NCBI GenBank assembly: GCA_014898415.1 | Contig: RCTD01000002.1 | Coordinates: 2,790,001 to 2,854,000 of the forward strand | Reading direction: 5' to 3' | Source of the DNA: Stromatinia cepivora | Taxonomy: Eukaryota; Ascomycota; Leotiomycetes; Helotiales; Sclerotiniaceae | Length of the DNA: 64,000 bases | Shown: piece by piece, positions 1-13,955 of the stretch | How the letters are laid out: the number at the start of each line of letters is the position of its first letter | How positions within the stretch are numbered: position 1 is the first letter of the stretch | Position numbers and translations under genes: made by a program | The notes under the pieces: model-generated | Seen by the model: only the letters and a program-made list of their open reading frames with translations | Told to the model about the DNA's origin: nothing | Databases searched by the model: none

Positions 1-90
1 ATGGATATTTATATATAAATATAATAATCAAGATCTAATTATTCATTATTGCTTATATTTAATAATATAAAAAGATCTTTAGATTAAAAG

Positions 91-372
91 TGTGACGCAC
101 AAGAGCCATAGTAGAGCTGAATAAACAGGGTCAATTATATTTTTTAGAATCTACAATTGAAGAACTATAACTCGTAAAAAGCGATTAGATATATATATAT
201 AAATACTTATTTATAGATTATGGGGTTATATGTATATATTATTAGGATTACCATTTTATTATATTAAATCGTATAATTCGTAACATATGTATACAGATAA
301 TCAGTTTATAAATTGATATAGGAAATAAAAGATATTATATAATTAATCTTCTATAATTCACGATTTGTAATA
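91..372 (-). repeat. LTR of element B (3' LTR)
   Basis: This 282-bp LTR starts TGTGACGCAC and ends with a mutated form of CGATTCGTGACA. The first 50 bp are nearly identical to the well preserved solo copy at 39414-39695, while the rest carries many C-to-T and G-to-A changes. Confidence 0.93.
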
Positions 373-2689
373 CTATCCCCTCCTTTAGAAAAACTCATCT
401 TCGAATATTTCATTTCTCTATTTCATTATTATTTCATCGGAAATCAAATTTTGTAAAGATTTATAAACTTTAAATCAATTAAATTGATCATTTTGATTAC
501 TTTAATTAATTTATTAAAAATTAACTAAATTAACCAAAAGAATCAATCAAATTAATTAAAATAATAAATGAATTAATCAAATTGATCAAATTATTCCTTA
601 ATTAGTTAAATTAATATTAATTCGTATTCTCCTTGATTTAAAGAATCTTTAAAAGGAAAAAGTTTCAATAAAAAAAAGAAAAAGATTGAATTATAGTATA
701 ATGATAATAAATAATTAATATGATCAATTTCGAAATCGATCAAATTAATCAATCAAATTGATCAAATCAATTAAATTGAACGAAATCGACAAAGGTAATA
801 TTATATTTCGTTTTTATTATATTCAAATTTTCTTTTGTATAATTTTTGAAATGATTATAAATATAAGTTTTTTAAAATATATTACCTTTATATTATTTTG
901 ATGATAGCAATTTGTCTATTGTATAAAATTCGGATTATATATATATACAATCAAATTCCCTTGAATTTGTATAAGTTTTTGATCCTTTTACAATTATATA
1001 TATATATACTATCATAAAATCATAACATTTAATTTATTAAATTAAAAAACATTTTTCTCTCCCTTAATTTCATAAATGAATCATTATTTATATAATTATA
1101 ATTATCCTTTCCATTTTCATAAAACTTTATTCAATCAATTAATTGATTAGAAGAATCAAATAACATTGAATTGACCAGATAAAAATCATACAAGAAATAC
1201 AATAATATTTTAAAATCAGAAGTAGAATATCAGATAAGATTGATATTGCTATTAAGCTACAAGATTTTATATAATAAGGTTTTTTGTGCTTTCTTTATTA
1301 CTAAAACCTTTTCCATTTCTTATTCCGAATTATTAATTATATTAATAAACAAAGATAATTCAAATATCTAACCAGAAAAAGGATCGTTATATACTTTATA
1401 TAATCGATCTAGAAGAAAAACAGAATGAATTTTCATTATAATCGAAAATTCGAGTTTAAAAGAATTCCCAAATTGATCAATAATCTTGAATCTTCCTTGA
1501 ATTAGGAAATCCAGTTTTTTGAATGATCTTTAAATAAGATAACTCTTCATATTGAATCATATATAATCTCTGATATCGAAATCAATCTTATACCAATAAA
1601 CATTCATGGATTTCGATATCTTGGCTTAAATATATAATAAACCTTCTTTCGTTTATACAAAAGCTAATCTATTGTATTCTATATATATATAAATATCACA
1701 TATATTTATATCGTTTATTAACTTATTAACATCTTCCTTCTATTCCTATATACATTTCGATATATACCTATATAAGGTTTTGTAGGGTATGAACCCTTCT
1801 AAAGAGTTGTATAGAAAAATAAATTGTATATAATCCATTATAAATAGGAATTCTGATCAATCGTTTTGATAATAATTAATAAACAACCTTAACCATTCTT
1901 GAAGATATTAATTATAAATCTTAATTTGATTATCAATTTGGGAATAATGAATAATGGATAATTTGAGATTAATTTTTAGGATTTGGTTGAATTCCTTTCA
2001 GAATTGTGATATGAATTGAGGGCTGCGATCCGATATTATAATATTAAGGGGATTATAATATCGATATATATGATAGAGATATAATTATACTTGAATTCGA
2101 ATATCGATTAATTTATAACAAAGTATAGAGATAATTTGCTTTATTAATTGATCAATAATAACTAAAATATTATTATATCCATATTTATCCTTATTAAAAC
2201 TATAATAATTTATAATGATATATTATTATATTCAATTAGGAATCAGAAATGAATATAATAAACTGGGAGTACAATTATATAGAACAGAACTGTATTTACA
2301 AATATAATAATTGTATATATATCTGATTATAATATCGTGCATTTTGGATTAATAGTATTATTAAAATAATAAGAAGTAGGTTTTGTTTATATTAAAATAA
2401 ACAATAGAAATGGAATTATAGGCTTTACGAATTAAATAAATTCAAAGATTATCGATATCGAATATTACCAAACGATTATCGTAGAATAAAAGGTTATTTT
2501 GGAGTGATATATATTTGTAATTTTGGATAATTTGTATTCTAAGTATTAGTAAACTATTTATAGTTTTATTTGCTTTGATAATATAATTAATTAAATCGAA
2601 TCGAAGAACGATTTCATTCAAATCGATACTAATAATCGCTATTTCATTTGAATAATACTTTTGTAAAGCTTCTCTTATAATTTCGATAT

Positions 2690-3990
2690 CAATTGGTTGT
2701 CTTTAATAAACTACTGGAAACGATTTTTCTTCTTGATATAGTTCTGGAGATCTAATTCGTTAATCCAACAGATTAAGGTATTGATAAGAGGATTATCTTT
2801 TCCAATGTGATATATAATAATGAAGTTATAATCGATTAGAATTTTTGTTTAACAAACTTATCGGATATTAAAAATCTTGATAATCATGAAATATTCAAAG
2901 ATCTTATAATCAGTATAAACCTTGATTTTATATAATGAATCAACGAATTCTGTTTTTCAATAATTAAAAGATCGAATAATTAATAGCATTTCCTTATTAT
3001 AAATTTCGTAGTTCAATTCAACAATAACCATGGTTTTAGAGAAATAAATTATAAGAAACCAATCTTTGTTATATTATTGTAATAATATACTAGCAATTAT
3101 TTTATCGGATATATCTATTTCAAACATACAAAAGAATCGATGATTATAATATTATAAAAGCAAAACAGAGATAAGCTTTTTCTTCAAGATATTGAATACA
3201 TTTTGGTATACTTCGTCGAATACAAATTTAACATTTGTTTTAATGAATTTATTAAAGGGTTTCGCTATTATACCGTAATCCTTAATAAACCATCAATAAA
3301 AATTGCAAAAACCAAAGAATGATTGAATCCCTTTTATTATTATCGAAAAGGTCCAATTCTTAATTACCTCAATCTTTTCAGAATCCACCTCTACTCCTTT
3401 AATAGAAATAATAAAACTCAAATATTTAATATATATAATATTGAATTTGTGTTTTTTGAGATCCATTTATAGATTAACAATTCCTAATTATTCGAAAATT
3501 GGTTTAATATAAATTTAATGCTTTTCTTTATTCTCGAAATAGATTAAAATATTGTTGAAATATATTATACAAAAAACATCTAAATAATCGAATAGAATAT
3601 CATTTATATAATACTAATAGATTACAAAATCATTCATTAATCCAAATAATACAATCTTGTATTTGTATAATCCATATCAAATTCGAAAAATAGTATACTC
3701 TTTCAAAGTAGGATCCATTCTTATACAATGAAAAGTTTAACGAATATCGAATTTAATAAAGATCTTAATATCGGAAAACCAAAAAAGCATTTCGTCGATC
3801 AAAAGAAGGGAATACCGATCTTTATATATCAAAGAATTCAATAATCTGAAATCTATACAAAACCTTAAACTACTATTAAATTTCTTAACGAATAGAATAG
3901 ATACAGTATAAAGGATTTGATTGAATTCAATAAAACCTTTACTGAAATTATCCATAATATATTCTTTAACAATTTCCAATTATTCCAAAA
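2690..3990 (-). pseudogene. Element B reverse transcriptase / RNase H remnant (Ty3/gypsy type)
   Basis: Minus-strand translation shows the gypsy RT pattern. A segment near 3737-3890 reads SLRFCIDFRLLNSLIYKDRY, equivalent to the conserved RFCVDYR.LN..T.K.RYPLP block. The catalytic box appears at 3551-3562 as YFNN where active elements have Y.DD; both Asp-to-Asn changes are G-to-A transitions expected from RIP. Downstream on the minus strand an RNase H-like stretch (KTM...ELNYEIYNKEML, then KVYTDYK) is legible near 2860-3060. Several TAA/TAG codons interrupt the frame. The gene copied element RNA into DNA in its active ancestor. Confidence 0.85.
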
Positions 3991-5189
3991 ATATTTTGTA
4001 AAATGGACTATAATATAAAACTTGTTTTTCTTTATTTTCCAATATGATTTTATAATTATAAAATCGGTTAGAAGATAAGATATTTGATTTATATTTGGAA
4101 AAGGTTTAATAATATTATCGATATTCAAATAGTATTTCGGATTTTAAATCGATTTCGGTTAATACTCGATCGAATTTCTTTTGAATTTTTATATTCTTGA
4201 ATTTGATTAAGGCAATTAGTATTCTCTCTTCCGTATATCATTTATTCTATCAGGAATTTATTATATTATCGAGTTCTTTTAAAATAATGATAAAGAGTTC
4301 AGTTTGTTTATCTCTTTTGCATTCTAATTGGAATTTATTAGATTTGAATATATATAGATCAAAGATTTCGAACGATATATAAAGAAAGCATTTGTAAATC
4401 TACAATAATAGTATAATTGATTGAAAAGGAAATAGATTAAATTTAAAAGGAATCAAAGCTTCTTCCTTTTCAACAAGAATTTATATTACATTTATATTTG
4501 AAGATTTTTATTATATATCATCAACTACAATTGATCTATTCAATTGTAAATCTCTTCGATTCCAATATTCTTCGAATTGATCATTTCATCGATCAATACC
4601 TTATTAAACTAATCGATCAATTTTCTATTTATAAAAAGATAATTAAATAACAAAGAGATTATTCAAATAAAAAATAATACAAAATCTCTCTTTAGACCAT
4701 TCAAAATATCGATTGAAGTAATCGAACTTTGTTCAAATCTTTGATAATTAAAGTCTACCTAAAATAACATTATAATTCCCTAATTCAATAATAAAGAAAA
4801 GGATAAAAGATTATTCATAATCATCGATTATTAAATTAAGAAATATAAAATAAATAATAATATAACCTTATATATCATTATATCTTTTAACTTCAATTGA
4901 AATTTCAAACAATATAATTCTTGGTTTAAATATAGGAAATAAATAAATAAAAAATGTAATATTAATAAAAGCAAATCCATTTATTTCAAAATCAATAAAT
5001 ACTCTTGATTAATAAATATAATCATTTTTCGAAAGATTATAGAGAAAGATAAATACTTCTCCTTCTATAAGTTTGATTAAATCAAGAAATCTTATATCCT
5101 ATATAACATTTAAAATAAAAACAGAATCTAAATATTTGGTTTTAAACGCTTTTCTTTTTCTAAATAAATATTCTATATAACTTCAATTA

Positions 5190-6573
5190 TAACTTCTGGA
5201 TTGAAATCTTCTTCGGTATCCTGATATTCTTTGAATTCTTTTGCTTTTTCTTATACCATCTCGATTTCATTGAAATTATCGATATAAAACGTCGATATAT
5301 ATATTGTTTTAAGAAAGAGAAAGGGCAACGAATGTTTAAAGTTCGAATAGTTATTGAATATAGCAGGGCCAATATATCCGAAAAAGGCATTCCGGAATAG
5401 AAATAGTTTCGGAAATATAAAGGTTCCAAAATTAGAGTTATTAGAACTCCGAGAGGATTGTAAGGGGTTTGTAGTAACCATTGATTTGCGAATAACTATA
5501 AAGGCTTCTCGTTCAATACAATATCGATTTCGTTTTTATAATGAAACTTCATTTTGATTTATTTTAATGAATATATTCGCGAATTCTTTTATAATCTTGT
5601 AATCCTTAATAGATATTACTATTATTCGCAAAAGAAAATCGGAAATCTTTTATTCGAGATCCCTGAATAGAACTTTATCATTAATAATCTCTATTTGGAT
5701 AGCAAATAATCTGAACTTCCTATACCATTCTAGGAAATTGCTATATCGAATTATATTAAATATAACCTATATCTTATATTGAAAACGAATATCATCGATT
5801 TCAATCGGGTTCTAATAGATCGCTATAAATTGTTCGATTAATTCGAATATTATAAATCAGGGTATTTGTATATAAAGAATATAATAATATATTTGTACTT
5901 TCGATTCGATTTGATCGATTATATATACACAGCATTGTATCTTATTTTTAAATGATATAATATACAATTCGAATTGTTCTATAACCAATAATTACTACAA
6001 ATTAGTTTTAAATTCAATACTATTGTTAAATTTAATAATAAGATTTGTAGGTTTTGATGTATATATATCTTACTGCAAATTATAATTAATACAGAAATAC
6101 AATTTTGACTAATTAGATCAGCTTTTTGAGTAAAAAAACCCTTAATTATTATATAAATCATTATTTCTTAAAGGGAAAGAAGAACTATCAAAAAACCCTG
6201 AATGATCAAATCATTTAATCAAAGTTTTCTTCCTTTAATTTCAGGATCTTCGAGTTTGTTTGAATGAAGATCCCTAGATTTCGATTGAAGGAATAAAAGG
6301 AGTTTTAGGTATTACTATTGATCTGGATATCTATGTAGATATTATTTAAAGCTCAAAAGAAGATTGTATTATTGTAGAGCTCATTGTTATTATAGTTTTC
6401 AATTGTCGATTTTTCTCTTTCAAATTTATAATTATTGTATAAAGATCTTGTAATTGTAATAATAATTCGGGAGAAATAATTGAATCATTAGGAATATTAA
6501 TTTTATATATTGGAATTCTTTTTTTATTAGTTTTCTTTCTTTTAATAATAACATTATTCAATCCTGTATTCAT
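5190..6573 (-). pseudogene. Element B probable gag-region remnant
   Basis: Between the 5' LTR and the RT lie several short minus-strand open segments (6346-6573, 5251-5481). Their place, directly downstream of the 5' LTR, is that of gag and protease. I do not recognise a zinc knuckle or the protease motif. The 6346-6573 segment is basic and has a heptad-like leucine-rich part, which fits a gag-like product. The assignment is positional only. Confidence 0.35.
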
Positions 6574-6852
6574 ATTTTCTTCGAAAAATTGTTGAAATAA
6601 TTGAAGAGAAGAAAAGGATTCCTTAGAATATACTTTCGAAGATTTGGAGTATATAGAAGGAAGAATTCGTTGTATTATGAAAATGATAGTATACTTCTAA
6701 AAATATTTATATCTTTATCAATTAAATCGGAATAGATCTTCTTCCTTTGAATATAACATTTGTAAAAGTTCATTTCAAAAGGTATTATTAAAATAAAATA
6801 TTATTTGGAAGACTATCAGATGGCCGGATATTTGTAAATAAATTGTAGATAA

Positions 6853-7134
6853 TATAATGTATAAAAGCCGTAATAGAATTGAATAAATAGGATCAATTAT
6901 ATTCTTTAGAATTTACAATTAAAGAATTATGATTTATAAAGAGCAATTAGATATATATATATAAATATTTATTTATAGATTGTAAGATTGTGCGTATATG
7001 TTATTAGGGTTACCATTTTATTATATTAAATTGTATAATTCGTAATATATATATACGGATGATCAGTTTATAAATTGATATGGGAGATAAGAGGTATCAC
7101 GTGGTTAGCCTCCTGTGGTTCACGATTCGTGACA
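6853..7134 (-). repeat. LTR of element B (5' LTR)
   Basis: This is the 282-bp partner of 91-372. Its inner start is heavily mutated (TATAATGTAT instead of TGTGACGCAC), but its last 60 bp, ending GATTCGTGACA, are intact. It is followed by the target duplication AAAAG. Confidence 0.93.
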
Positions 7135-7426
7135 AAAAGTACTATTGAGATTATTTATATTATTATATTAGTAAACCGATCATTTTGAATTATAATAGTA
7201 ATTATCGTTAAATACGATTTCGAAACAAAACAATACAATGTAATCAATACTTTTGTCAATATTCTATATAATCCTTCTAGTACTTTAATTATATATTATT
7301 TATTTAATAAATATAAAATTCTAAACAAAAATGTTATAATCGATCGAGCTTTATATAATCTACAAAATTCCCTAATTATATAATTTAAGGATTTTGTTCG
7401 GGTACTCGGGAAATTGGGATTAGTGT

Positions 7427-7721
7427 TGTGAGGAAGTCGGGATATCGGGGCCTAGTACATGGCTAGTTCGTAGTTATATGGTTATATGATTCTTTGTAAT
7501 TAGATATAAGAGAGGACTCTGCTCCCTTCTCCTTAAAGGAAATCAATTGTTTTTTTATTAATCTTTTTGTACTTTATTTATATATAACCCAAATCATTAT
7601 CTAAATCTACTAGTTTTACTATTTGAAGTTTTTATAATATAACTTAATCAATTCTAATTCCTATTTCTCTTTATAGTATATTATCAGGATATATATATCT
7701 CGATCTACCTCTTTTATAATA
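7427..7721 (+). repeat. LTR of element C (5' LTR)
   Basis: The 295-bp LTR begins TGTGAGGAAGTCGGG. The outer 60 bp are GC-normal and the inner end is strongly AT-shifted. It aligns end to end with 24554-24848, with differences that are nearly all transitions. Confidence 0.88.
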
Positions 7722-8559
7722 GTAATCTATACAAAGATTCTAATTGTATGGTTTATATTATATAAACATATCTACAAGGAAACCATAATTGAAAAGAAAG
7801 TAGAATTAGCAACTTATAGATAAAGGGATAGGATTGATTCTGAAAGGATAACTCTTTCAAAAATATAGGATTGCCAAACTTTGAATAAGGAAGTTTTGAT
7901 TATCGAAATTCTTTTATTCATATTTATCTATTATATCAAAGACAAGTCATTTTTCAATAAAACCATTATTCTACTTTCTATTTTGAAAGGAATATATCGA
8001 CAAAAATTCTATTCGGGGATATAATTAGTAATACCAAAAGTATATTAGAATTTCAAATATAATGGAATCCTTATTTGTAAACAAATTATTTATTTCTACA
8101 AACAAAAAAACTCCAATCCCAAAGACGACCTTGATTAAATATGATTAATTATATTGAAGAACCTTGAATGCCTTATATACTTTTAAAACTATTTAAATAC
8201 CTAAATGTATATTGAAGCAATAAAAAGGATTAAATATAATACACTAAATTATTATCCTTAATATTAACAACCAAAAATTTAAGATATATCTTAAAAAACT
8301 TTTAGCTAAAAAGTTTGAGATTCATATATTCCTTTAAAAAAAAAAAACCCTAGGAAGAATTATATATACCTTTCCTTTCTCTTGAAAACTTATCAAAAAA
8401 AAACTATAAATACTGAAAGCTATCGAAAGCTAAATATTGAATCAGATTCTAATAAATCGGATACTTCTCAACCAAATCACGATAATATAATGAATAACTT
8501 TGACCTATCTACAAAATTGAATCTTTTATAAAATACTCCTTAAAGATCAAAGAATAATA

Positions 8560-10140
8560 TCATTACCTTAATTATCGATCCTCTTGAATCTATTGAAGAA
8601 TTCTTTACTAATAATGACGGAAATCCCATTAAAAAAGAAGAAAAAACAAAGAAAACCAAAAAAGAAAAAGAAGTAAACCAACAATAGCAAAACCCACCAA
8701 AAATTCCATTTATTATTCGCACTAAAGATCATATATACATATTCCTTATTATACTACACACTAGAAATACCGCTACCCCCATTTTCAACGGGATCGATAT
8801 ATCTGACTTCCTTACAATTTGGGATACCTTATAAATTGATTATAATATATCCGACAAAGAAATACGAATTTGATTTCCTTAGTATTATAATTATATTATT
8901 ACTATTCAAATCAAATTTATACTAGAATACAATCTTATTAAATATAATTAAAAAAAAGGATTGAAATCAATATTACTCTAATACTTTTACGATTACAATA
9001 TCCAGCAAATAATAAACACCCAAAACTTTCTTAATCAATTTGTTAACAATCAATATAATAAAAATGAAAGAGATTATAATACAAATCCAATAATAATGAA
9101 GGATTATATTGTCAAATTCGCATTTTCGATTATTCAATTTATTGATAATCATATAATCACCAAATTCGAAGCTGAAAAGATATTTCTGTATAATCTATAT
9201 ATCCAAATAAAAAAGAAGATTATTAAATAATTTAAAATTGATCTCGATAATTCTATTTCTATAAATTTCAAAAGAATAATAAATGAAATCTACAAATAAT
9301 ACTTTTTTAAAAATTCTATTACCCGAATTTACAAAAGACCTAAATCTTATCAAATTATTGTTTTCCAAATTATATATAAATATATAAAAACCCTATTTAT
9401 CTCCAATATCGATACAAAACCTTATTCTCAAGGATAGAAAATAAAGAACATTATAAATAAAATCATTAATCTTTTGAATAAATTTAATATAAATTATCTA
9501 AAATCAAAAATCAAAAGTACAAAGGATTCGAAATTATCCTTCTCATTATCACAATATCAAACTATTCATTGAAGAGATAATATAAGATATAATAACTATT
9601 CCATTTAGAATAAACAAAAAAGGATTCTTTTTAATATAAATAAAGCTTATAAAAAGGATTATCTCTATTATTATTATTTTAAAAAATTTTCTTACAATAA
9701 TAATTATACTATAAAACAAAATTACTTTAAAAAGATCGATGATATTAATACTGAATTATATCATTATAATGAATACAGAGTCTTTATATTTGATCCCAAA
9801 GAATATTCCAATCTTTTCTCAATCTTCAAATAAAAGGATTCCTTAGAAAATTATCAGATTAAAATACATATAAAAACTTATAAATTTGATTAACAAAAAA
9901 AGCGATTGGAAAAATTCAATACTAAGGATAGTTCATCAAATCTCGGAATTTCTAATATCGAAATCGTAAAGAATATATTTATAAATAATATTAATTATCG
10001 AAAAAAAGAAATTATCAATATCAATACAATTATTCAACTTAAAGAAACCTTAAGATTACAAAGCCGACTATCTAAAAAGTCCAAATCGATAAAATGAAGC
10101 AAAATTGATAAACCCCAGAAATCGTCAAACACTCCTCAAA
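8560..10140 (+). pseudogene. Element C gag-region remnant
   Basis: Plus-strand translation, with stops read through, gives a gag-like protein: a segment with FNGIDISDFLTIWDTL near 8785-8830, then a helical middle. Near 9670-9710 a Tyr-rich string lies where a CCHC knuckle would be expected; C-to-Y changes (TGT to TAT) could explain it. An open segment of 63 codons (9906-10097) continues the same polyprotein. The fragment G at 28.5-29.6 kb carries an alignable copy of its last part, which confirms that this is repeat-family coding sequence rather than chance. Confidence 0.6.
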
Positions 10141-10397
10141 AAATATTATTTAAAATAATGAATCAAATTGAAAAAGAAAGATTAAAAAAAGAATTCTTTA
10201 ATAAAAATAAAACCATAAATATTGATAAAAACAAAAAATATAAAATAAAAAAATCTTAAAAAAAAAAAAGCTTTCCTGAATCCGATAAAAATAATATAAT
10301 ACAAAAAAATAGAATATCCAATTTTCGTATTAGATTCTCAAAAATAAAAAAGCAAACATTAATTATTATTTATATTACAAAATCCCCAACAAAAATC

Positions 10398-10949
10398 TTG
10401 AAACGGATTTACAAAATCGAAATCCCGATAATAATTGGAATTGCCTTTATATATATACCAAATCTTTTTAAACAAACTCTTAAGAAAACATTAATTACAA
10501 ATATCGAAGAACAAAAAAAGCTTTTCAAAAATTCAGAAATTCCTGTTGAAAAAGCTACAATAATCTTAATAACTATTAATCATTTAAACATCTCCTTTAA
10601 TTATCAATCAAAAGAAATATATAATATATCTATTATCATTATAACCCTTACAAATAAGAATATCAAGATTAATAATATTATTAATTCAGGATCGACAATT
10701 AATATAATGAACCTAAAAATCATAAAAGAATTGGAATTTACAATATACAAATATAAGGCGATAATAATCACCCTTGATGGGAATACTACTACCTTATATA
10801 GATTAATTGAAAATATGGAAATCAATTTTAAAGGAATTAAAAACATTATTGATATTTTCGTTTTGAATAATGCCAAAGATCCATTATTACTAAAAATATT
10901 ATACCTATTTATAGGAAAAATCAATTTTGAATATAAAGGAGATGAATAG
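10398..10949 (+). pseudogene. Element C retropepsin (aspartic protease) remnant
   Basis: An uninterrupted 183-residue stretch without an ATG (it opens with TTG) contains the retroviral-type protease core. The active-site triad reads NSG in IINSGSTINIMN, where active enzymes have DSG/DTG; the Asp-to-Asn change is one G-to-A transition. A hydrophobic strand and a Gly-rich turn follow, as in retropepsins. The paralogous fragment at 28529-28804 still has DSG, which supports the reading. The ancestor processed the Gag-Pol polyprotein; this copy cannot be catalytic. Confidence 0.8.
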
Positions 10950-11739
10950 ATTATATAGATTATTAATGATAATAATGTTAATAGAAATAATTACTGAACG
11001 ATTGAATTAAAACGTAAAGCAAATATTATAAAAACTGATCTTGAAAAACTGAGAAAAGAATAGACAATACAAATCCTAGGGATTATACTAATGACTTCCC
11101 AAAAGTCCTAGATACTATTAAAAGTGAAAAGAAATTTGAAGAATTCATTAAAAACCATTTCCCAGAACTCCTAATTGATATCCCAAATTTTAAAACAATC
11201 TTAAATTCTGTAGGATTCAATATAGATATCATTCGAATTAGCCTTGATTTTGATATCGAAAATATATTTGATAATATTGAGGATTCAGAATTAAAGGAAT
11301 TTCAGGAATACTTTATTGTTAATAATATTTATCTCGATTTGGAAGAACTTAAAGCAGAGAATGATATCTAAAAGAAATTAACCAATATCAAATACAAAAT
11401 TCTTATTTTAATCAATAATATATATAAGAAAAAAAAGAACAAGATAAAACCTTTAAACGAAATAGGATATATTAATAAAAAGATCTTAAAAAGTGATTTT
11501 AATTGATTAAAATTGGAATATATAAAACACCCTAAATATCAATTATCAAATCCTTTTTCAAAATATTTGATATTATACTTCGATATCAGATTTAAAGGTT
11601 TCTGATTAATATAAGAATATTTAATATTATTAAATATCGAAAATATACTTTAGAAATATAAAAAGGAACTTTTCTTTATATTATTGCAGAATCGAAAAGC
11701 AATATTAACTTTTGATTGAATTGAAACCAGCAATATCAA

Positions 11740-12245
11740 ACCTTCAATTACTCTATTATAGATTTGATCTATAGGCGAAAAGTTGTATTACCTTTTGAAA
11801 TTATGTATACAATTTGAAGGATCCTTGATTAGGAAAGTATACAAACCCAGGAAGATTTATTGATCATTAAAGTATGATAATTAAAAATGCTAAATAAAGA
11901 TATTAAGGAAGCAATCCTTTGTAAATAAAATTATAGAGAAGATAATAAACTTTGATATAATCTTGATTACAAAATACTGAATAAGAATATTCGAATTGGA
12001 GATATAATTCTATATTACAATCCCTAATCAAAAATTGATATATCTTATAATACAAAACTTACTTTTAAATAATATAGACCTTATAAAATAATAAAGAAGT
12101 TGAAGGGTCTTTCTATATATACCCTTGAAGAAATGAATGGTACCCTATTTGGTGGAATCTATACAGGTATTTATCTCAAAAAATATATTTTGCATTCAGA
12201 TCTCTTTATAGATAACAATTCTAAAGATTTATATAAATAAATAAA
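11740..12245 (+). pseudogene. Element C integrase C-terminal remnant
   Basis: With stops read through, the frame gives a typical gypsy integrase tail: RRKVVLPFEIM (the usual YGREPVLP block), then NIRIGDIILYYN, YRPYKIIKKLKG and YTLEEMNGTLFGG ending GIYLKKY. These match the family blocks G.LV...P.., GPY.I... and L.E.DGT.....G..LK.F. Catalytic integrase core, RNase H and RT are absent between 10,950 and 11,740, so this copy has an internal deletion of roughly 2-3 kb. Confidence 0.8.
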
Positions 12246-12428
12246 CCAAAAGAACTAAATTTTTAGGTATCTATAATCTTCTAAACAAAAGATAATAAAC
12301 AATTAAGGATTATTCTTTGCCTAATTATAAGATAATATAAAACCAAAAAAAAGAATAAATATAATAAACCAAAAAGGAATTGTTGTTATAAATTTCTGAC
12401 CATTAATTAAAAAGTTTGATAAGGAAAG

Positions 12429-12578
12429 TGTAACGAACCCAACGAGCGTTTAGAGATCAATCTTAGAATTAAAAGCTACAGAGCTAAAAAGAGTGTGCTA
12501 CAAAGCTATATATATGATCGGCTCGAAGCTTAGTACTGTACTAGCCTGATCGGACGCGATCATGTGTATCTCGTAATA
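12429..12578 (-). repeat. LTR of element A1 (3' LTR)
   Basis: This 150-bp LTR is the partner of 13956-14105. It is preceded by target duplication GAAAG and followed on the inner side by the polypurine tract. Confidence 0.9.
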
Positions 12579-12648
12579 CTACCCTTCTTTTCTGAAGAGT
12601 TCGTCCTGAATTTATTTTAAATGAATGATTTAAGTACAAAAATGATTA

Positions 12649-13788
12649 TTAATCTTCTTTTGATAAAAATGTTTGATGCATGGATTGTATTATAATCAAC
12701 GAATATGTATTTACTGTACTATATATTTCCTTTAAGCGATCTTCAAAATATCGGTTATTGATTATCTCTTCTAAATCTTTATCATTATCGATTTCGGATT
12801 TAGTAGTCAGTGTAATAACCGGAATAGGCTTTTGTTGATTTCGGGTTCCTTGATATGGATCTAATGGATAAGTTTGTATTTAATAGGAAATACTTTTATA
12901 TCGTATATATTTATTTTGTTTATATAAAAGAGTTCTTTTAAAAAGGGAAAACTCGGGTATTTATATATAGAGTAGAATTAAGGTATGATTGAATTTGTCC
13001 GATTGGGTATCAAAAGGGTTAAGGGTATCAATGATATTAAGGTTACTAATGTTTATTGGATTGTGGTTTCGAGAGTAGGATGGATTCTGTAATATATATA
13101 GGGTTTTAAGTTTATTAGAATAGGATGATATAGGGAATCTATTCGTTGTATAAATAGTTAGTTATTGTATGATTTGAATAAAATTGGGATAGGAATAAGG
13201 AAGAGAAAGTTGTTGAGAAAGACGATTTCTAAAAGTAATATTGAGTTTATTGTGAAAGATTGAGATCTTATTCGAATCGGATTAATTCTGATTTTTGGCT
13301 TTATAAAGAGTTCTTTCGAATTTTGTAATATAGATATATAAAAAATTGGTTCTTTGTTTGAAAATGAATAGTTTGTTTTCGGTTTCTTGAATTTTATTTG
13401 GATTGTTGTAAATATATATGAGTTGATTTAGGATCGTTATATGATTTAAAGGAATGTTTTGATCAAAAGAAGAAAGCTGAGGTAGTATTATAACTTGTAT
13501 ATGAGATTCGAGATTGAGATAAACATAATAAAATTGAATTGTAGAATTGCTGATCATAGTGTTATCTATTTGTAGTTTTGTTCGAATTGAAGGAAATCAG
13601 GTATCGAATTTTTAAGAGTTATTATTGAACTTTTCAGGATCAAGGAAAAAGGGTTTCGAATAAGAAGGAATATAAGCAATAAAAGTGTGTTTGAGAATCA
13701 GGGAATATAAAAACAAGATTTCATTTTGTTAATAAGTTATTTCGTTATAAAGTTCTATAATCGTAAGGTTTATTGAATCGTAATCTAT
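12649..13788 (-). pseudogene. Element A1 gag-like gene, the element's only coding region
   Basis: The start codon is mutated to ATA at 13788-13786; the sister copy at 63262 has ATG at the same place. The frame then runs 379 codons to TAATAA at 12651-12646, with four internal stops that can be explained as TGG to TAA or CAA to TAA. The longest open part is 13282-13557. The middle region is shared residue by residue with the copy at 63262-64000 (for example FYYVYLNLESH). The C-terminal 120 residues are acidic and basic mixed and end in KED. No CCHC knuckle is visible. The role is presumably particle or RNA packaging structure, inferred from position after the 5' LTR. Confidence 0.75.
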
Positions 13789-13955
13789 AGTTTAGAAATT
13801 AAAAATAAGAAAAAAGATAATACCTTTGAATAATATCAAGAAGATCTATATATAGGTGAGAAAATAAAAGCGATATATTTAGATAGGAGTAAATGAAGTA
13901 TATATAAGTATATATAGATGTTATTTCATTTCTTATCTAAAAAAGCTTTTAATAA

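Larger units (their letters stand above)
91..7134 (-). mobile_element. Element B: full-length Ty3/gypsy-type LTR retrotransposon, RIP-mutated
   Basis: Two 282-bp direct LTRs (91-372 and 6853-7134) bound a 7,044-bp unit flanked by a perfect 5-bp target duplication AAAAG (86-90 and 7135-7139). The pyrimidine block directly after the left LTR (373-388) is a polypurine tract when read on the minus strand, so the left LTR is the 3' LTR and the element is transcribed right to left. Minus-strand reverse transcriptase similarity at about 3400-3979 agrees. All reading frames are broken by transitions, so the copy is dead. The order gag, protease, RT, RNase H, integrase is inferred from position; only RT/RNase H is recognised with confidence. 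Confidence 0.93.

Noticed and set aside
5354..5557. Plus-strand open frame inside element B
   Set aside because: It overlaps minus-strand gag/protease-region readings and resembles no protein; a shadow frame in AT-rich DNA.
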